A stretch of 45,960 bases of DNA from Oopsacas minuta (lineage: Eukaryota > Porifera > Hexactinellida > Lyssacinosida > Leucopsacidae): positions 1 through 45,960 of the forward strand of contig JAKMXF010000083.1 of NCBI GenBank assembly GCA_024704765.1, written 5' to 3'. A program made the position numbers and the translations under genes. Positions 10,027 through 21,367 of this stretch are shown piece after piece (within the stretch, counting starts at the first letter, position 1; each line of letters begins with the position of its first letter). The notes beneath the pieces were generated by a model. The model ran no database searches. It had not been told where the DNA came from and saw nothing but the letters and a program-made list of their open reading frames with translations.

Positions 10027-10370
10027 CAGGGCTCTGTCACGGCACAACTGGTCAGACCAGGACTAGAAGTCTATATGGAAGGTCTCTTACCGGAGGTCCA
10101 TTCAGTTATTATGCTTAGAACTGATTTATAGACATACATAACCATGTGATAGTTTAGTGGGCGCCAATACTGATCCTGAAAATCGTTCTACAAAGGGTGA
10201 ACCAGTTATGGGTAACACAACTGGACCGGTGTAAATCCTAGATTATACTCCGGTATGAAGTGGGCAAGCCCAGAACCTAACCTACTACGGAGGCCGGACC
10301 AGTTATGCAAGGTCGTACCTGTTATAGTTTGCCTTAACTGGTCCCGGAACAGTTAAAGCGTGACAGACTG
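10027..10370. mobile_element. Short hAT-like MITE
   Basis: CAGGGCTCTGTCACGGCACA at 10027 pairs with a right end whose complement reads CAGTCTGTCACGCTTTAACT (10370). The ~344-bp body has several 'AACTGGTC/GACCAG' subterminal motifs and no coding capacity. The flanking 8-mers (GTAGACAT, ACAGATCT) match only in half of positions, so the insertion is old or the edges are slightly off. Confidence 0.55.
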
Positions 10371-11609
10371 ACAGATCTCAATGGGTTGTGACTATTCTCT
10401 GATTCATTAAGATATACTGAGTAAAATATTATGCTATTATTAATACACAGTAATTTTTTAAAAATTTTCTGATATTTAATTCAAAACCGCATAGTTATTT
10501 AATAGAACAAACAAGCGACATGGACCTACGTCTTTTCTTATCGATTAAATTACATGCGAATATATATATATACGTATAGTTACCAACTATCTAGAATCTG
10601 GATATAGCCACTATTTTCAGTGCCCAGGCTGTGGCCTGGTCAAAACCGAGTCTGGAAAATTCTGCTCAGGTTTGACTTGGTCAGATTGCATTACTCTCAC
10701 GGTCCTGTAATCATATGATAAATTTCCTAATGCAGCTTTGAAAAATATTTATATGTATCGTGGAAGTACGACATATCTCTACGTAAGATATTTATATACA
10801 TACAAGTAATGCCTAAAATAGCCGAGAACAGCATTACATCCTACCAGTACAAAACATCCTCTGTACGTCGTACGGTAAAGAGAGAAATGTCGTATTAGTC
10901 TTGTAGAAAAAAGTCTCTTTTGGAAACTTGCTCCCATCGTATCTACAGCTTCATAACCCCTGAAGATATAATGAAACAAAACACGTGTGGAAAATTACCC
11001 TACGGCTAGATGCTAATATAAGCCAATTGGCAGGGAACCAGAGTAGCCAGACATATGGTCAAATACTTTGGAAAGTATTTAATACCAAATACAAATACAT
11101 TCGTAATTAGATAATGTTGATTCCCTTGTACAGTCGAAATTGAGTATTTCTTACGTCAGATTTTACCGATTACTAACTAGGGGTGGTCTTGGTGCTATAG
11201 ACCCCCAAATAGACATTGGCCAGTTATCTAATCACCATATTGGTCATTTGTACTTTATATACCGATCTAATTGAATGATATAATGTTTAGAATCTTTTAT
11301 TAGGACTTAGAAATGGATCATTTTATATTCTATTAGGGTAACTAACGTATTCTTTGATGATTTATTATCTTATTGATTAATTACTTTCGTAATTAAATCA
11401 AATATTGAGTTTTATCGACCGATTTAAATAATTGTCGGCCATCTTCTGTTTTTAGACCCCTCCCCTAGTATATTTGGGCTGGTGGCCCTTTCTCTATTGG
11501 ACATCTCATATAGTTGACAATTAGTTGGGAATTGTTTGGGGTATCACTTGTATTACTGAGTATTGTAGAAAATAGAATAAGAGTGAGTAATCATTAATAA
11601 TTTAAACAC

Positions 11610-12825
11610 CATTATAGATTGATTAGAAGCAAGGACTACTAGAATGCAAGGGCTCCACAGACCCAAACCACGGCATGTACGGTGAGGAATGCATAGGCTG
11701 AATATTGATCTATCATAACTACTTTTTTCCTTGGAACTTGTATTTATGTGAGAAATTTCGTTAAAACTAATAACGAACTCAATTTCCTTTTTAACCCTGG
11801 ATGACATTGATTTCTTATAGATGACTGTGATAAATTATTGCTGTGCCTAGCACAGAGACAATGTAAGTTATTTACAATAATTGTATTACCAACATATGAT
11901 ATTCATGCATGTGTATGACTTCTCAAATACCTCCGTTGCTATGCAAATATATTTAAACAGATCCTGGCCATAACTGAAAAATGTTGATGATAGAGGTGCA
12001 TCTGATAAATGTAGAGCTCTATCATCAATTTATAATTATACCGATGTAAATTATAAATTGATACCGATTTCTCCGCAATAGGCGACCTCCTACTCATGAA
12101 TAATACAGTTTGATACCTAACCCTAACGATTAATAAGTTATGAAGTAACCCACCATATATGGTCAATCTCGATACATGACGTAATAACTTAAATAACCGT
12201 TAGAGTTAGGAATCGAAACTGTCATGAATAGGAAGTCCCCTATTGCGGATACATCTCTATCATCAATATTTTTCAGTTATGGCATGAATCTGTTTAAATA
12301 TATTTGTATAGCAACGGAGGAGTGTGTCAAAATTTCATCAACATTTCACCTATTTTGGAAACACTTCCATGTCGCTAAATTTCCATGCAAGAAGGAAGTG
12401 TCATCCTTTCTAAATCATGGTCAAAATCGGGCTCGATATATGACCAAAATCGTCCAAAAAGGGCTATTAAGCAATGAAAGGATGACAAATCATAAATTTG
12501 AGAAGTAATACACATGTTTGAATATCATGTGTTGATAATACATTTATAGTAAATAATTTGCATAGTTTCTGTGCTATGCATCTCAATAATTTAATACAGT
12601 CATCCATCCATGCTTTAAAGAAATTGTCAGTTATGACGAAATTTCCATATAAATAAATTTATCAAATGATTTACTTGCATTTATGCACGAAAAGTATGGA
12701 ACAATTCCTACTTCCTAGGAAAACAGCAGTTATTTGTAGATTAATGTTCAGCCTATGCAATTCATCACCGTGGTTTGGCCTTGTCGCGTTCTTGTTTTCT
12801 AGTAGTCCTTGTTAGAAGTTAAAAT
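11610..12825. repeat. Long imperfect inverted repeat (foldback element)
   Basis: Left arm ~11610-11930 and right arm ~12480-12825 are reverse complements with many mismatches. Matching landmarks are AAGGACTACTAGAA (11633 and, inverted, near 12810), GCATAGGCTGAA, GAAATTTCGT, GATGACTGT, GCACAGA and CTTCTCAAAT. The loop carries a separate smaller foldback (11931-12322) and ~150 bases of unrelated DNA. No coding frame is recognisable. Confidence 0.75.
11931..12322. mobile_element. Foldback MITE nested in the loop of a larger foldback
   Basis: CCTCCGTTGCTATGCAAATA at the left end pairs with the right end whose complement is CCTCCGTTGCTATACAAATA. Inner matches include TTTAAACAGAT, CATAACTGAAAAAT, TTGATGATAGAG and CGCAATAGG. 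The centre has a further 'CTAACCCTAACG / CGTTAGAGTTAGG' pairing, so the whole 392 bp can fold into one hairpin. Confidence 0.75.
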
Positions 12826-13322
12826 TAACTGCGATGCATATAGATAACTTATTTTTTTGCAAATCAGAAGCGAATCCAGAAATACTAGGAGGGGATTCAG
12901 TTGTACACCAGGTAGAGAGCAACTAAGGGAGGGAAATTCTGAAATGTTTCACCATTAAACAGTATTTTTATGCAAATTTTAATTTTACATATTGTAAACC
13001 TTAGTCGACGTATTTTAGACAAATTAATGACATATATAAAGTTTGAATTTTCTAAAAGTTTCCAACCCAAACTCCTCTGTCAATTTATCTAAAAAGATTT
13101 TGAGGTATCTGACACAGAATAATCTCTAAGAAGTTGATACATATTGTGAATACCCAGGGAATTATCTTGAGTGGTGCGGTGGTGGTGCAACGCAGCGCCT
13201 CAGTATTCGGGTATTGCTCATCACTTGAGAACAATGACAATAATGTTTAGACGTATACGAAGTATCCGATTACCTATAACTACGTGATAAATAGTGCAGC
13301 TGTAATATTTACATATCGTTAG

Positions 13323-13509
13323 GTTTTGGTGTTTCGAGGTGAAGAGAAGTCTGGGTACGCTTATTTAGCTGAACCTGTCAGATTGGGATTTATCAACTCA
13401 TGTGCTTACAGAGATCCTCCTGTACAAACTGGTAAGGCAGGTGAAACCAGATTGAGTGGTAAAATAATTGGGAATTACCTTAACAAAATCAGAGCAATAT
13501 TTAGTGTCG
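13323..13509 (+). CDS. Microbial-type PARG-like protein, coding exon 2
   Basis: Acceptor TTAG precedes 13323; the frame reads VLVFRGEEKSGYAYLAEPVR (VLVF is the strand following the SPK/SPN at the end of exon 1), then LGFINSCAYRDPPV, the family's 'S.AA..PP' block, and KIIGNYLNKIRAIFSV, its helix before the next strand. The donor is GTCG|GTAAGT at 13510, phase 1. The following exon should encode the segment with the LGA-GCGAF-NPP-type motif of the family. I did not find it on this strand up to the window end, so it is either beyond the edge, very diverged, or the gene is broken. A frame carried through the donor stops at 13530. Confidence 0.82.
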
Positions 13510-15380
13510 GTAAGTTTGAAACAATTACATGATTACAAACGTAGTTACGTAGCTGAATATGAATTAATCTAGATCTATTATACAAATCTCAACTATTCGT
13601 GGGTCACAGTTTATCAATATACCGTATTGCTCTGAACAAGTGCCCGGGTATTCTCCTACACGATAAAATAAGCACTGAGGCTCTTATCTAGGGAAATACA
13701 GCACCTAAAAGTTATTACTCGAAATAGCGGCTATCTGCTAATTCCAAGGCTAACTATTTCAAATGTCAATGCTAAAATTAGTTTCAACTGTAAGTAAGGG
13801 GGTAATCAACTTTTGACTACCAGATTCAGGGGCGTAAACTTGGTGTGTGCGGCGGGTGCCTAGCACCCTGGCGGCTGTGATGCCATGGTGCCAAAGGTAC
13901 CCTGGCATTTCAAACCGAACTAACCCCACAAACTCAATTTAGCAGGTGGGAGCGAAAAATTTTCTCTTAACAAAAAATTAAGACAAGTTAGGTTTCCTAG
14001 TTTAGTGTCTGTTGTCATCCCAAGAGCAAATCCTGCTGGCGTTGCTCATTACTCATTACGAATTCATCAACAAGCTGTGATTAGTCAAGTGTATCGACGA
14101 TGTTCTTGTACACAGATACTATGCACAAATGGTTCAGTCTGTTTTGACTCATCGTCATCCTCATATAGCACCCTGTGTGTTTTGACGAAGTTTACGCCGG
14201 TGACCAGATTCGTACTTAGCGTCAATTTTCTAGCAATTTGATGAGTCATTTGAACATACTTGGGGATATTTTTTCCATAGCAACCCATAGATCCCAATAA
14301 TTTACAATCGATTGCTGATCTAGCCAGCAATGATAATAGTTCTTATATACGATATGCTGGTTATAAGAACATTGTGTCTAGTTCCCAACGATGTCCTTAT
14401 AACCGGCATTGACTGAACTATAAATGGCTATGCTGATTCGACCATAATTTCCACGAATATTGAGTTATTATTGGATACTGGGAAAACATGTGACATCCAT
14501 GGTCTGTACGAGAACTCAGAAACGTGCGAACCTTATCATGAAAAAAATTTTTATTTTTTACAGAGAAGGTTTTAGATTATTTGGTATTTCGATATTTTGA
14601 ATAATTAACGTCACCCATGGTTTCAAAGATGGAGCAGTTCGTAATATATATTTGCCAATTACGCTAACAAATGATGTCACGTCGATCTGAAAGCATTTTT
14701 GAATTCTTACATACCAAAATACATTTACTCTGGTGAAAATGGACCAGTTTCTTATTATCGGCGATTATAGAATTTCCCATCAAAGTATATCCACTTCATG
14801 TTTCCCTGGTCCAGTGAAAATTGACTCAGTAATCAGGCCTTATCTTTAGTAGGTTATGGTAACTTATCACCAATTGATCCAAGGATGTTATCATACAAAT
14901 ATCACAAAATGGCCATAATAAAGTTCTCAAGTTCCAGAGTTATAGTAGTGACCATGGATGGCACATTTCTGCTATCATTCACCTATAACTTGACATCCTT
15001 TAATGTTAGGGCCAATCATCTTGTAAACATATGGCACAGTGGGTTATTTTGGGTAAATATTTCCAGTAGGCTATAACTTCAACAAATTTTATTATTTTCC
15101 GCTGAATATATTGGCTACTGGGGTTTTAACTAAAGACCATTTTTTTTAGCATGTCAGATTTTGAGAATGAATTAGCATTTGAAAATTATGAGGTCATATT
15201 TAATTTCCAAAAATATTGACATTTTCTTCGTTTTTATATTTCATGACTATATAGGATATTCATATAGTATCTTGTTTCAATAACGAATACTAGTAATTAG
15301 GCAATGCATTAGTTATTGAAGAATCATATCCTAATCTTGTATGAAGCATAATNTGCAGTTGAAGTACATAGGCTATTAAT
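13510..15380. other. Repeat-rich stretch with a hAT-like terminus, no gene
   Basis: At 13827 'CAGGGGCGTAAACTTGGTGT' begins, followed by GCGGCGGGTGCCTAGCACCC, the G-rich then C-rich pattern of hAT ends found elsewhere here. At about 14357-14376 and 14390-14408 GGTTATAAGAACAT-type arms form a small inverted repeat. Two opposing open frames near 14005-14330 show no recognisable domain. The rest is A+T-rich. Confidence 0.45.
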
Positions 15381-15382
15381 TA

Positions 15383-15525
15383 CAGTGGAGTTCGCTTATT
15401 AGCAACTCGGATTTTGCAGAGATTTGGTTGCTAATAGGGCAACGAAATTAACATTATAATCCCGTTTGGGACCCGAAAGCTGGTTGCTAATGAGCAATAT
15501 TACTAATAAGCTAACTGCATTGTAT
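15383..15525. repeat. pogo/Tigger-like terminal sequence
   Basis: TA followed by CAGTGGAGTTCGCTTATTAG at 15383, then repeats of 'TTGCTAATAGG', 'GGTTGCTAATGAG', 'ACTAATAAGC'. This arrangement (CAGTG-start, subterminal repeats that read like 'cells of TTAGCAA', TA target) resembles ends of pogo-group elements. The opposite end was not located. Confidence 0.45.
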
Positions 15526-15539
15526 ATAAAAACGAAAAC

Positions 15540-15619
15540 TTCCAAATTTATCTTGGGGGGCGAGAAAAACTTTTGGGGGAGCAACCGCCCCCCCTTGCCC
15601 CCCCGTAGCTACGTGCCTG
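15540..15619 (-). mobile_element. hAT right end with flanking 8-mer ATTGAGAA
   Basis: On the minus strand the terminus reads CAGGCACGTAGCTACGGGGG and then G-rich followed by 'TTGCTCCCCC'. Directly outside it, at 15620-15627, lies ATTGAGAA. The same 8-mer abuts the matching terminus at 30848 (see findings). Confidence 0.7.
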
Positions 15620-15632
15620 ATTGAGAATGGAT

Positions 15633-16040
15633 CTAAAATCCACAGTTGGTTATGGCATTCTTTAAATCCTCAAAGCGTTCGAGCATATCTTGATGCAGAT
15701 TGCTTGTACAGTGTTGGTTTGTCAATGAACGACATGTTCCCACTCTCACACTGTACAAGATTAGTTTTGCTTCCTGTAATTGTGTCTTATTGAGCTTCTC
15801 AAAAAAGTCAGTCATATGAAAAGTGTTATGCTCAATTGCTTTAAGCTTGGTACTTATGTGGATCATCATCTTGTTCCTCTAAAACTTTACGATTGTATCG
15901 AAGAGCTCAGAAACTCGCTTCAGATAATTTCCTTTTGAAATACATCTCTTCAGTTTGTTGTACATAATAACCGCTCGAATTCCTCACCATTTCCATGAAG
16001 TAGCTCTCAGAACATTCGATCATTCGAAGAGCGGCTTTTG
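15633..16040 (-). pseudogene. Decayed protein-coding relic of unknown family
   Basis: The minus strand contains ECSESYFMEMVRNSSGYYVQ (about 16010-15950) with QTEEMYFKRKLSEASF, then after frameshifts NTFHMTDFFEKLNKTQLQEA (in the open frame 15869-15633) and VRVGTCRSLTNQHCTSNLHQ. The pieces are collinear and protein-like (Glu/Lys helices) but broken by at least two stops. I do not recognise the family; a hAT-type transposon protein would be consistent with the surroundings but no motif proves it. Confidence 0.4.
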
Positions 16041-16900
16041 ATCTTATTGATAACCTTGATGATGATGTTAACTTAAATATTAATTATGCCATGAAAAGAG
16101 CTTGGTTATCAAGAGGTGAGATTCATCGAGTTGTAATCCAAATTCTACTTCTGAATCATTCTTATTAGTTGTAACTCAACATCTTGACCAATTTCATCAA
16201 TTCTTCGCTTGACTGTGTTATTACTTTTTGGAATGTTTTGAATATATTTACTCGGATTCTCATGCATTACCTTGAACCAACTTCAATAGTACAGGATGAT
16301 CAGTGCCTCACCCAGTGCAGCCAAGTGAATTCAGAAAAATTTACGGAGATTGACGGAAAAATTTACGTAGAAACGAAATTTTTTACGGAGCATTTTAAAA
16401 TCCCTTAATGACTCCCAACAGGTCTTAATTTGCTTTTAGAATGCCATTAACTAACAACATTTTATTAATATTCATCAGTAAATGTATATCCATATTGATG
16501 CTTTCGCGTTTGTAAACAAAATCACTATCAGCATGCAACAAACTATCATATTACTATTTTACATGGTCGTAGTAACTTTAAGAAAATAATCGTACATTTT
16601 TGAGGTCGTTACAAACGTTGAGGAATTTTGAATATTGACCTTCATCGTTAACAAAAGTATTACACGTAAATGTAATTCCCTAGAAATATATAGAAATAAG
16701 TCTTCATACGTAGATAAGTAAATAGCAATCAAATTTACACATCTATATATTTTACAGGGCATAGCAGCACTGGATAAATAAGATGTATAGAACCAGATTT
16801 AGATTATAGTCAGTCTTATGTATATCTCTAAATTTACCAGAATCATAACTCATTACCAAACACTAATAAACTCCAAAGTCAAAACAAGGATACTCAAAAA
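16041..16900. other. A+T-rich region, nothing recognised
   Basis: Short opposing open frames only. No domain, splice pair or repeat partner was identified. Confidence 0.4.
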
Positions 16901-17188
16901 TGCATTCATTAAACAAGATTTTCATCAAAATATCTGTACATAGATTTGTTTACTTAATTCTCTACAAACAACAATATATTTACATATGATTGATCCAAAA
17001 GTGTGAAAATCGGAGTTCGATATATTTATTGAAGTTTTAATTCCTTAATAAACACGATAAATTCATAGTTATATGACAATTTCAAAATTGCATACCATAA
17101 ATCCTTTCCTTGACAACGGACAAACAAACAATTGACAAACAACAATTGAGATTTAATTATATGCGTATATTTGTGAATTACATTGTTC

Positions 17189-17219
<31 letters not shown>

Positions 17220-17330
17220 CAAGATACTCAAAAGGGACGTCAATTTGGAGAATAATGGATATCTCGAGGCGCAATGCATAGTTAATAACGAAGCGACGAG
17301 CCAAAGTTTCGTTTATTCAGAAAAAGTCAT
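16900..17330. repeat. R1 family copy, rearranged
   Basis: 16920-17158 matches R1 in minus orientation (AAACAACAATATATTTACAT, TGATCCAAAAGTGTGAAAAT, ATACCATAAATCCTTTCCTT, ending AATTGAGATTTAAT). 17262-17315 carries the R1 tail in plus orientation (CTCGAGGCGCAATGC and CGAAGCGACGAGCC). The tail therefore points the other way from the body, unlike the copies at 594, 22915 and 34348. Confidence 0.6.
17191..17219. repeat. (TA)n microsatellite
   Basis: Uninterrupted TA dinucleotides, about 14 units, between the two R1-derived parts. Confidence 0.9.
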
Positions 17331-18140
17331 ATGAGCACAGCGTATTAGGATCAGTAAGCGACTGTATTTATGAATAAATGTCAAACTACATGCGGGTTTA
17401 ACACAAAAAGATTTTGTAGGACGGCCGGACGATCCTCTAGGCGAATGATTCTGATGAAATTAAACTGAGGAGCGTGAAAATTGAGGATCTTTCCCTATAT
17501 CGTAGCACTAATATACTGACTTAGACGTATGAAATTCTGGAGGAGGAGCGCTAGGACAGTGTTCGAAAAACCTTGTATAACCCCTCCCTATTTAACACCC
17601 TCTTAAACTGAGACAAGGCCACCAAACATTCGTAAGCTGTGAGTGAAAATTCAAATAAGTTTGTCACCCTAAATAATCATCCTGTGTGGTAACAAACTTA
17701 CCACCACACCATCTAGCTATTAACTCCTGCAATTGAGAATTATACTTTACCATCAATATATGATAAAATATAATAGATTAGAGATTGGTAAATAGAGTAG
17801 TTATTATGTAGTGAATGGCTTGCTGGATGGTTGGAGTTAGAGGCTGGAGTGAGACTAGCATTTATAATTAGAAGTAATTAATACAGATTGTGTAGGAAAG
17901 ACAGTGGATATTACAGTCACTCCCGTTATATCGAAACCCAAGGAATCCGAATATTTTCTAGGATATGATGAATAGATTTATGTTGCTTTTATAGTTTGGG
18001 ACCGTATTTGTACTGTTGCGTGTCAGAATTGCTGCCACTGTTATATGACTTCTTTGATTATATATGCGGAAATTAGTTCTAATTACACCTTATGATTTAT
18101 TACTATGATGAATAAATATGTCTATAGACATTGAAACAGA
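17331..18140. other. Spacer, no feature recognised
   Basis: A+T-rich with no coding signal. It may contain the end of the Ginger-like element to its right, but I could not pair a terminal inverted repeat with the far side. Confidence 0.4.
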
Positions 18141-20802
18141 TTATTCGATAATAATTGCATCACTGAAGCTGTATGTGTTAAAAAAAGTGGGATTTCGTGT
18201 ATGTATCAAGTCAATAACTGGCTCATAGTAGTGATCGTAGTTTGATAAATATATTGCAGGAGTTGAGAAACCATCATGTGTACTGTGAAATTCGTACCAT
18301 CTTGACCCGCCCAACCTATCTCCATTATTGTTGTGGAGGTTGGAAATGAAGATATCTACTCCAAGGCTAGAGGACAGAGCTAAAATTTCGATGTCAGTAC
18401 TCATACTTTACTTAGGTCCACCTGAGAATGGAATAAATATCCAGTAGGTGTGAAAGGGTTGAACTTTGATTTAAGGTCTCGTGAAATGAAGCTTCATCCT
18501 TGGACAGCTATGTATCTACATACTTCAGCGCGAATCTTAACATGAGCATCTTGACTGCCTGTCAATACTGCTGAAATGGCTCGGAATAAACAATTTCCGT
18601 CTTTTGCGATAGAGAACTCAGCTAAAGGAGCAACACTGCAGTTGATTACCAATATGTGTTAGTGGTTGGACCAAGATGGCAATGAACTCTATTACAAGAT
18701 GATTGCACTTGGATCTCAGCCATTCTGGTCCTGCTGGTGAGTACGTCGGACCATCTTCTGGGAGTGCTGGTGCTTGAATTCTGTAGGAAAATTACTTGTG
18801 TCAGATTGAATTTTCCCCCTGAGAACTCTTCAAGAAATTCGATAATCTAAAATAGACGAATAGTATAATTTGTAGCGGTTCACATTTTGATAATTTGCAC
18901 ATCAATGATATATTTAGTACCTACCGTAGCGTAAATTACATGTAGCACATACTCGATAGGACTTAATTAGGGTGGTGACGCCATAAGGGAGAAAGCGGTT
19001 TCGATCCATACTGTTAAAGTAGAGGCTATCTCTTGTCGCTACCAACAAGGCATTGTTTATGAACACTTCAAGGATAGAAAACACATATTTTCTTACTATT
19101 TCAGATGGACTGCAATCTTTCAGAACAAAGACAAGGACAGATTGTGTGTGCATCATACTTTTACCATCCGTAGTAGCCAATTTCTTGTATAGCTCTGATA
19201 AATAAGTTCTGTTCTTTATGTGGTCGATCACTGTATCCTATAATAAATATATCAGCAAGTGTTGCTAATTGAGACCGATGCTGACCTTCAAATTTATCAA
19301 TTCGTTGATGACCGTTTTTTTGTATACCTCATACGTGTATGCGGGTTCCTTGCAATCAATCCAAGAGAAGATCATAAATCAGTATTACCATTAACCATAG
19401 CCTACGGCATTAACATATTTAATGATATTACCATGGAACGCCTAAATTTCTTCGAAGTAGTGTTTGTGGTTGTACTTCTTCTCTTTTTGGTACAAACCGG
19501 TGTTGTGCTAACCAGTGGCGGAGGAGCAGATAGATCTTCATTCTAAAGATAAGAAATGATTTAATTCAGGAATCAGGTTAATACAAGTACTAATACTCAC
19601 GTTTCGATCACGTATATGATATTTTCTAGCATGAATAGGATGTTTTCTTTCTTTGCCATTTGATGAAGAATGAGATAGCTTTCAGTCACCCTCACAATAT
19701 TAAAAGGCCCTTTATACTTAGGTTTATCTTTAGTGCCCTTTATTTTCTTCTCTTTGGCCTTGTCGAGGACCAAAAATAAATCATCTTCTTTAAAGTCAGG
19801 TCTACAAATAATTTAGGGACAGTAACTTATCATAAGAAACTTTGGCATAGTAATTCGAACATATAAATTACGAACCTGTTGGCTTGTACTTTCATGTCAT
19901 ATAACTTTTTCTGCTTTATCTGTTGTTTTAATGTTAGCTTATGTATTGCCCCTCTATTGTTGTCTAATGTGATCTTAGTCTAGTTCCCATGTCGTAGAAA
20001 AATGGTCTTCAACTAAATCTTGCTCAAGGTAATCAATCTCTATATCAGTATCATTGCTTTCTTCTTCTACCTTCTCTTCCTTAAAATTCAACAGGCGGAT
20101 AAGTGGAAGATGGTCAAACTCACGTCCAAACATTAGCTGAATGGGACTATAGTTGGTCGCCCGTTTCCAATGGATATTGGCAGAAAGGCCTGCTGGTTGT
20201 AGTTTGCTAGGCTAGTCCATTCAGTATCAACATCAGGTACAAATCGTGAGATTTTCCTAGCGTTTAATTGCCAAATGTACATTAAAGTTTAATTCATATC
20301 CATTACCGTTTTAATATCTTGTTATGCGCTTCAACCAATCCGTTGCTTTGAGCGTGGTAAGCAGTTGTCGACCGATAATCTACATTAAGCGCATAGTGGT
20401 ATTGCTTGAACTCCTAAAGTGAAAACATCTATTCGAAATTTTTCCTCATTTTTGTTTATCATAATTTGTGGGTTTTCAGAATTTACTTGCCTTGTTTGTA
20501 AACTCTTTTCCTTGATCAGGTTGTATAATTTTGTGTACGCCATAGGTTAGATAAATCTCTGATAATGCATCAAGAACAGACTTCGTTGTTTTAGTAAAGA
20601 GAGGCCCAGCTGTTACAAATTTACTCAGATAACAGACAACAACTAGAATATGTTTATATCCCGATGAATTACTGGGTAAATCGACAACTAAATCAATTCC
20701 CACAGGATACCAAGGTTGTTTAGGTGGTACTATAGGGTGAAGTCTGCGTTGGGGCTGAGGTAGAAGAGATGCAGTCATCTGACACTACTCGTAGCTTTGA
20801 AC
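18141..20802 (-). pseudogene. Ginger-type integrase + OTU protease gene, multi-exon relic
   Basis: Minus-strand exons fit by frame and splice sites: 20802-20491, 20413-20307, 20256-19876, 19801-19601, 19542-19432, 19237-~18920, then ~18785-18700, ~18660-18520 and 18404-18141. Exon 1 has PWYPVGIDLVVDLP (first Asp) and IIQPDQGKEFTNK (second Asp). Exon 2 has TTAYHAQSNGLVEAHNKILK (third acidic residue, DDE). Exon 3, past a frameshift near 20185, has NYSPIQLMFGREFDHLP. Exon 4 has KYKGPFNIVRV (GPY/F-type) and, after a frame change, HPIHARKYHIRDRN. The 3' part contains AKDGNCLFRAISAVLTGSQ, the OTU Cys box, and LSNYDHYYEPVIDL, its His box. Integrases with introns and DNA-transposon context are known for Ginger elements; gypsy integrases lack introns. 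At least one in-frame stop (before CQMTASLL) and two frameshifts make it a relic. Confidence 0.8.
20414..20490 (-). other. 77-base GC-AG intron in the integrase gene
   Basis: The donor is AAG|GCAAGTAAAT and the acceptor TTTTCACTTTAG|GAG. Removing it joins EFTNK to EFKQYHYALNV in frame, in the right distance between the second and third catalytic acids. The next intron (20257-20306, 50 bases, GTAATG...CGCTAG) also joins in frame (CG|G, Arg). Confidence 0.75.
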
Positions 20803-21279
20803 CTAAATATTTTAACGATCTTTGGCCTTGCACACAAAATTCTAACATACAATTCTTCTATTTTGATTTTACAATAGCCTTTCGTTAATACTCATACCAG
20901 GGGACAAACGAAATTAGTACATATTATTGTAGTAACAAGATTTGTTGTTAGTAGTAAATTATTACTATATTGTGAGGTGCCAAATATACAACTAGACAAT
21001 ATGAAGATATAACTCCAGCAGGCTTCAACCAATGCCTAGATGTGTGAAGTTTCTGTTGAAAATACTTCCCAACTGGTATCAACATTATAATATGAAAATA
21101 ACTATAAAGAAACTATGAAGGGGGAGATAATACCCACAAGGGAATAACCCCCATCGTAGCTGGTATATGATTATTTCAAACAAGTATCGAGAATGTCGAA
21201 CCGGGGTGTAAATTATTGTACATTATATCCCTCCTAAATTGGAAGAATGTTCTTATAAATTCGAAAATAATTTAATACT
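20803..21279. other. Spacer upstream of the Ginger-like gene
   Basis: The acceptor-like ATATTTAG before 20802 implies a further upstream exon with the HHCC zinc finger of the integrase, but I could not identify it here. Short TAGTAA-type repeats near 20940-20985. Confidence 0.4.
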
Positions 21280-21367
21280 CACTCACAATTATAGGGGGGA
21301 TTATCCCCCTCTGTCTAAATCATGGAGGGGATGAGTACCCCCATCACCCCCACTTCCGACGCCTCTG
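21280..21367 (-). mobile_element. hAT-like terminus, G/C-run type
   Basis: On the minus strand the end reads CAGAGGCGTCGGAAGTGGGG, then GATGGGGGTACTCATCCCCT and further 'GGGGGATAATCCCCC' self-complementary bits. Partner end not found. Confidence 0.45.

Larger units (their letters stand above)
9756..13322 (+). other. Phase-0 intron of the PARG-like gene
   Basis: Donor AAG|GTAAGG at 9756, acceptor ATATCGTTAG| before 13323. The 3.57-kb intron holds a small hAT MITE (10027-10370), a long imperfect inverted repeat (11610-12825) with another foldback in its loop, and otherwise A+T-rich sequence with a TATATATA tract near 10560. A 'CAGGCTGTGGCCTGGTCAAA' stretch at 10625 may be another decayed repeat end. 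Confidence 0.8.

Noticed and set aside
13827-15619. A single hAT element bounded by the CAG ends at 13827 and 15619
   Set aside because: Flanking 8-mers differ (ACCAGATT and ATTGAGAA) and the ends diverge after about 10 bases; the 15619 end matches the one at 30848 far better.
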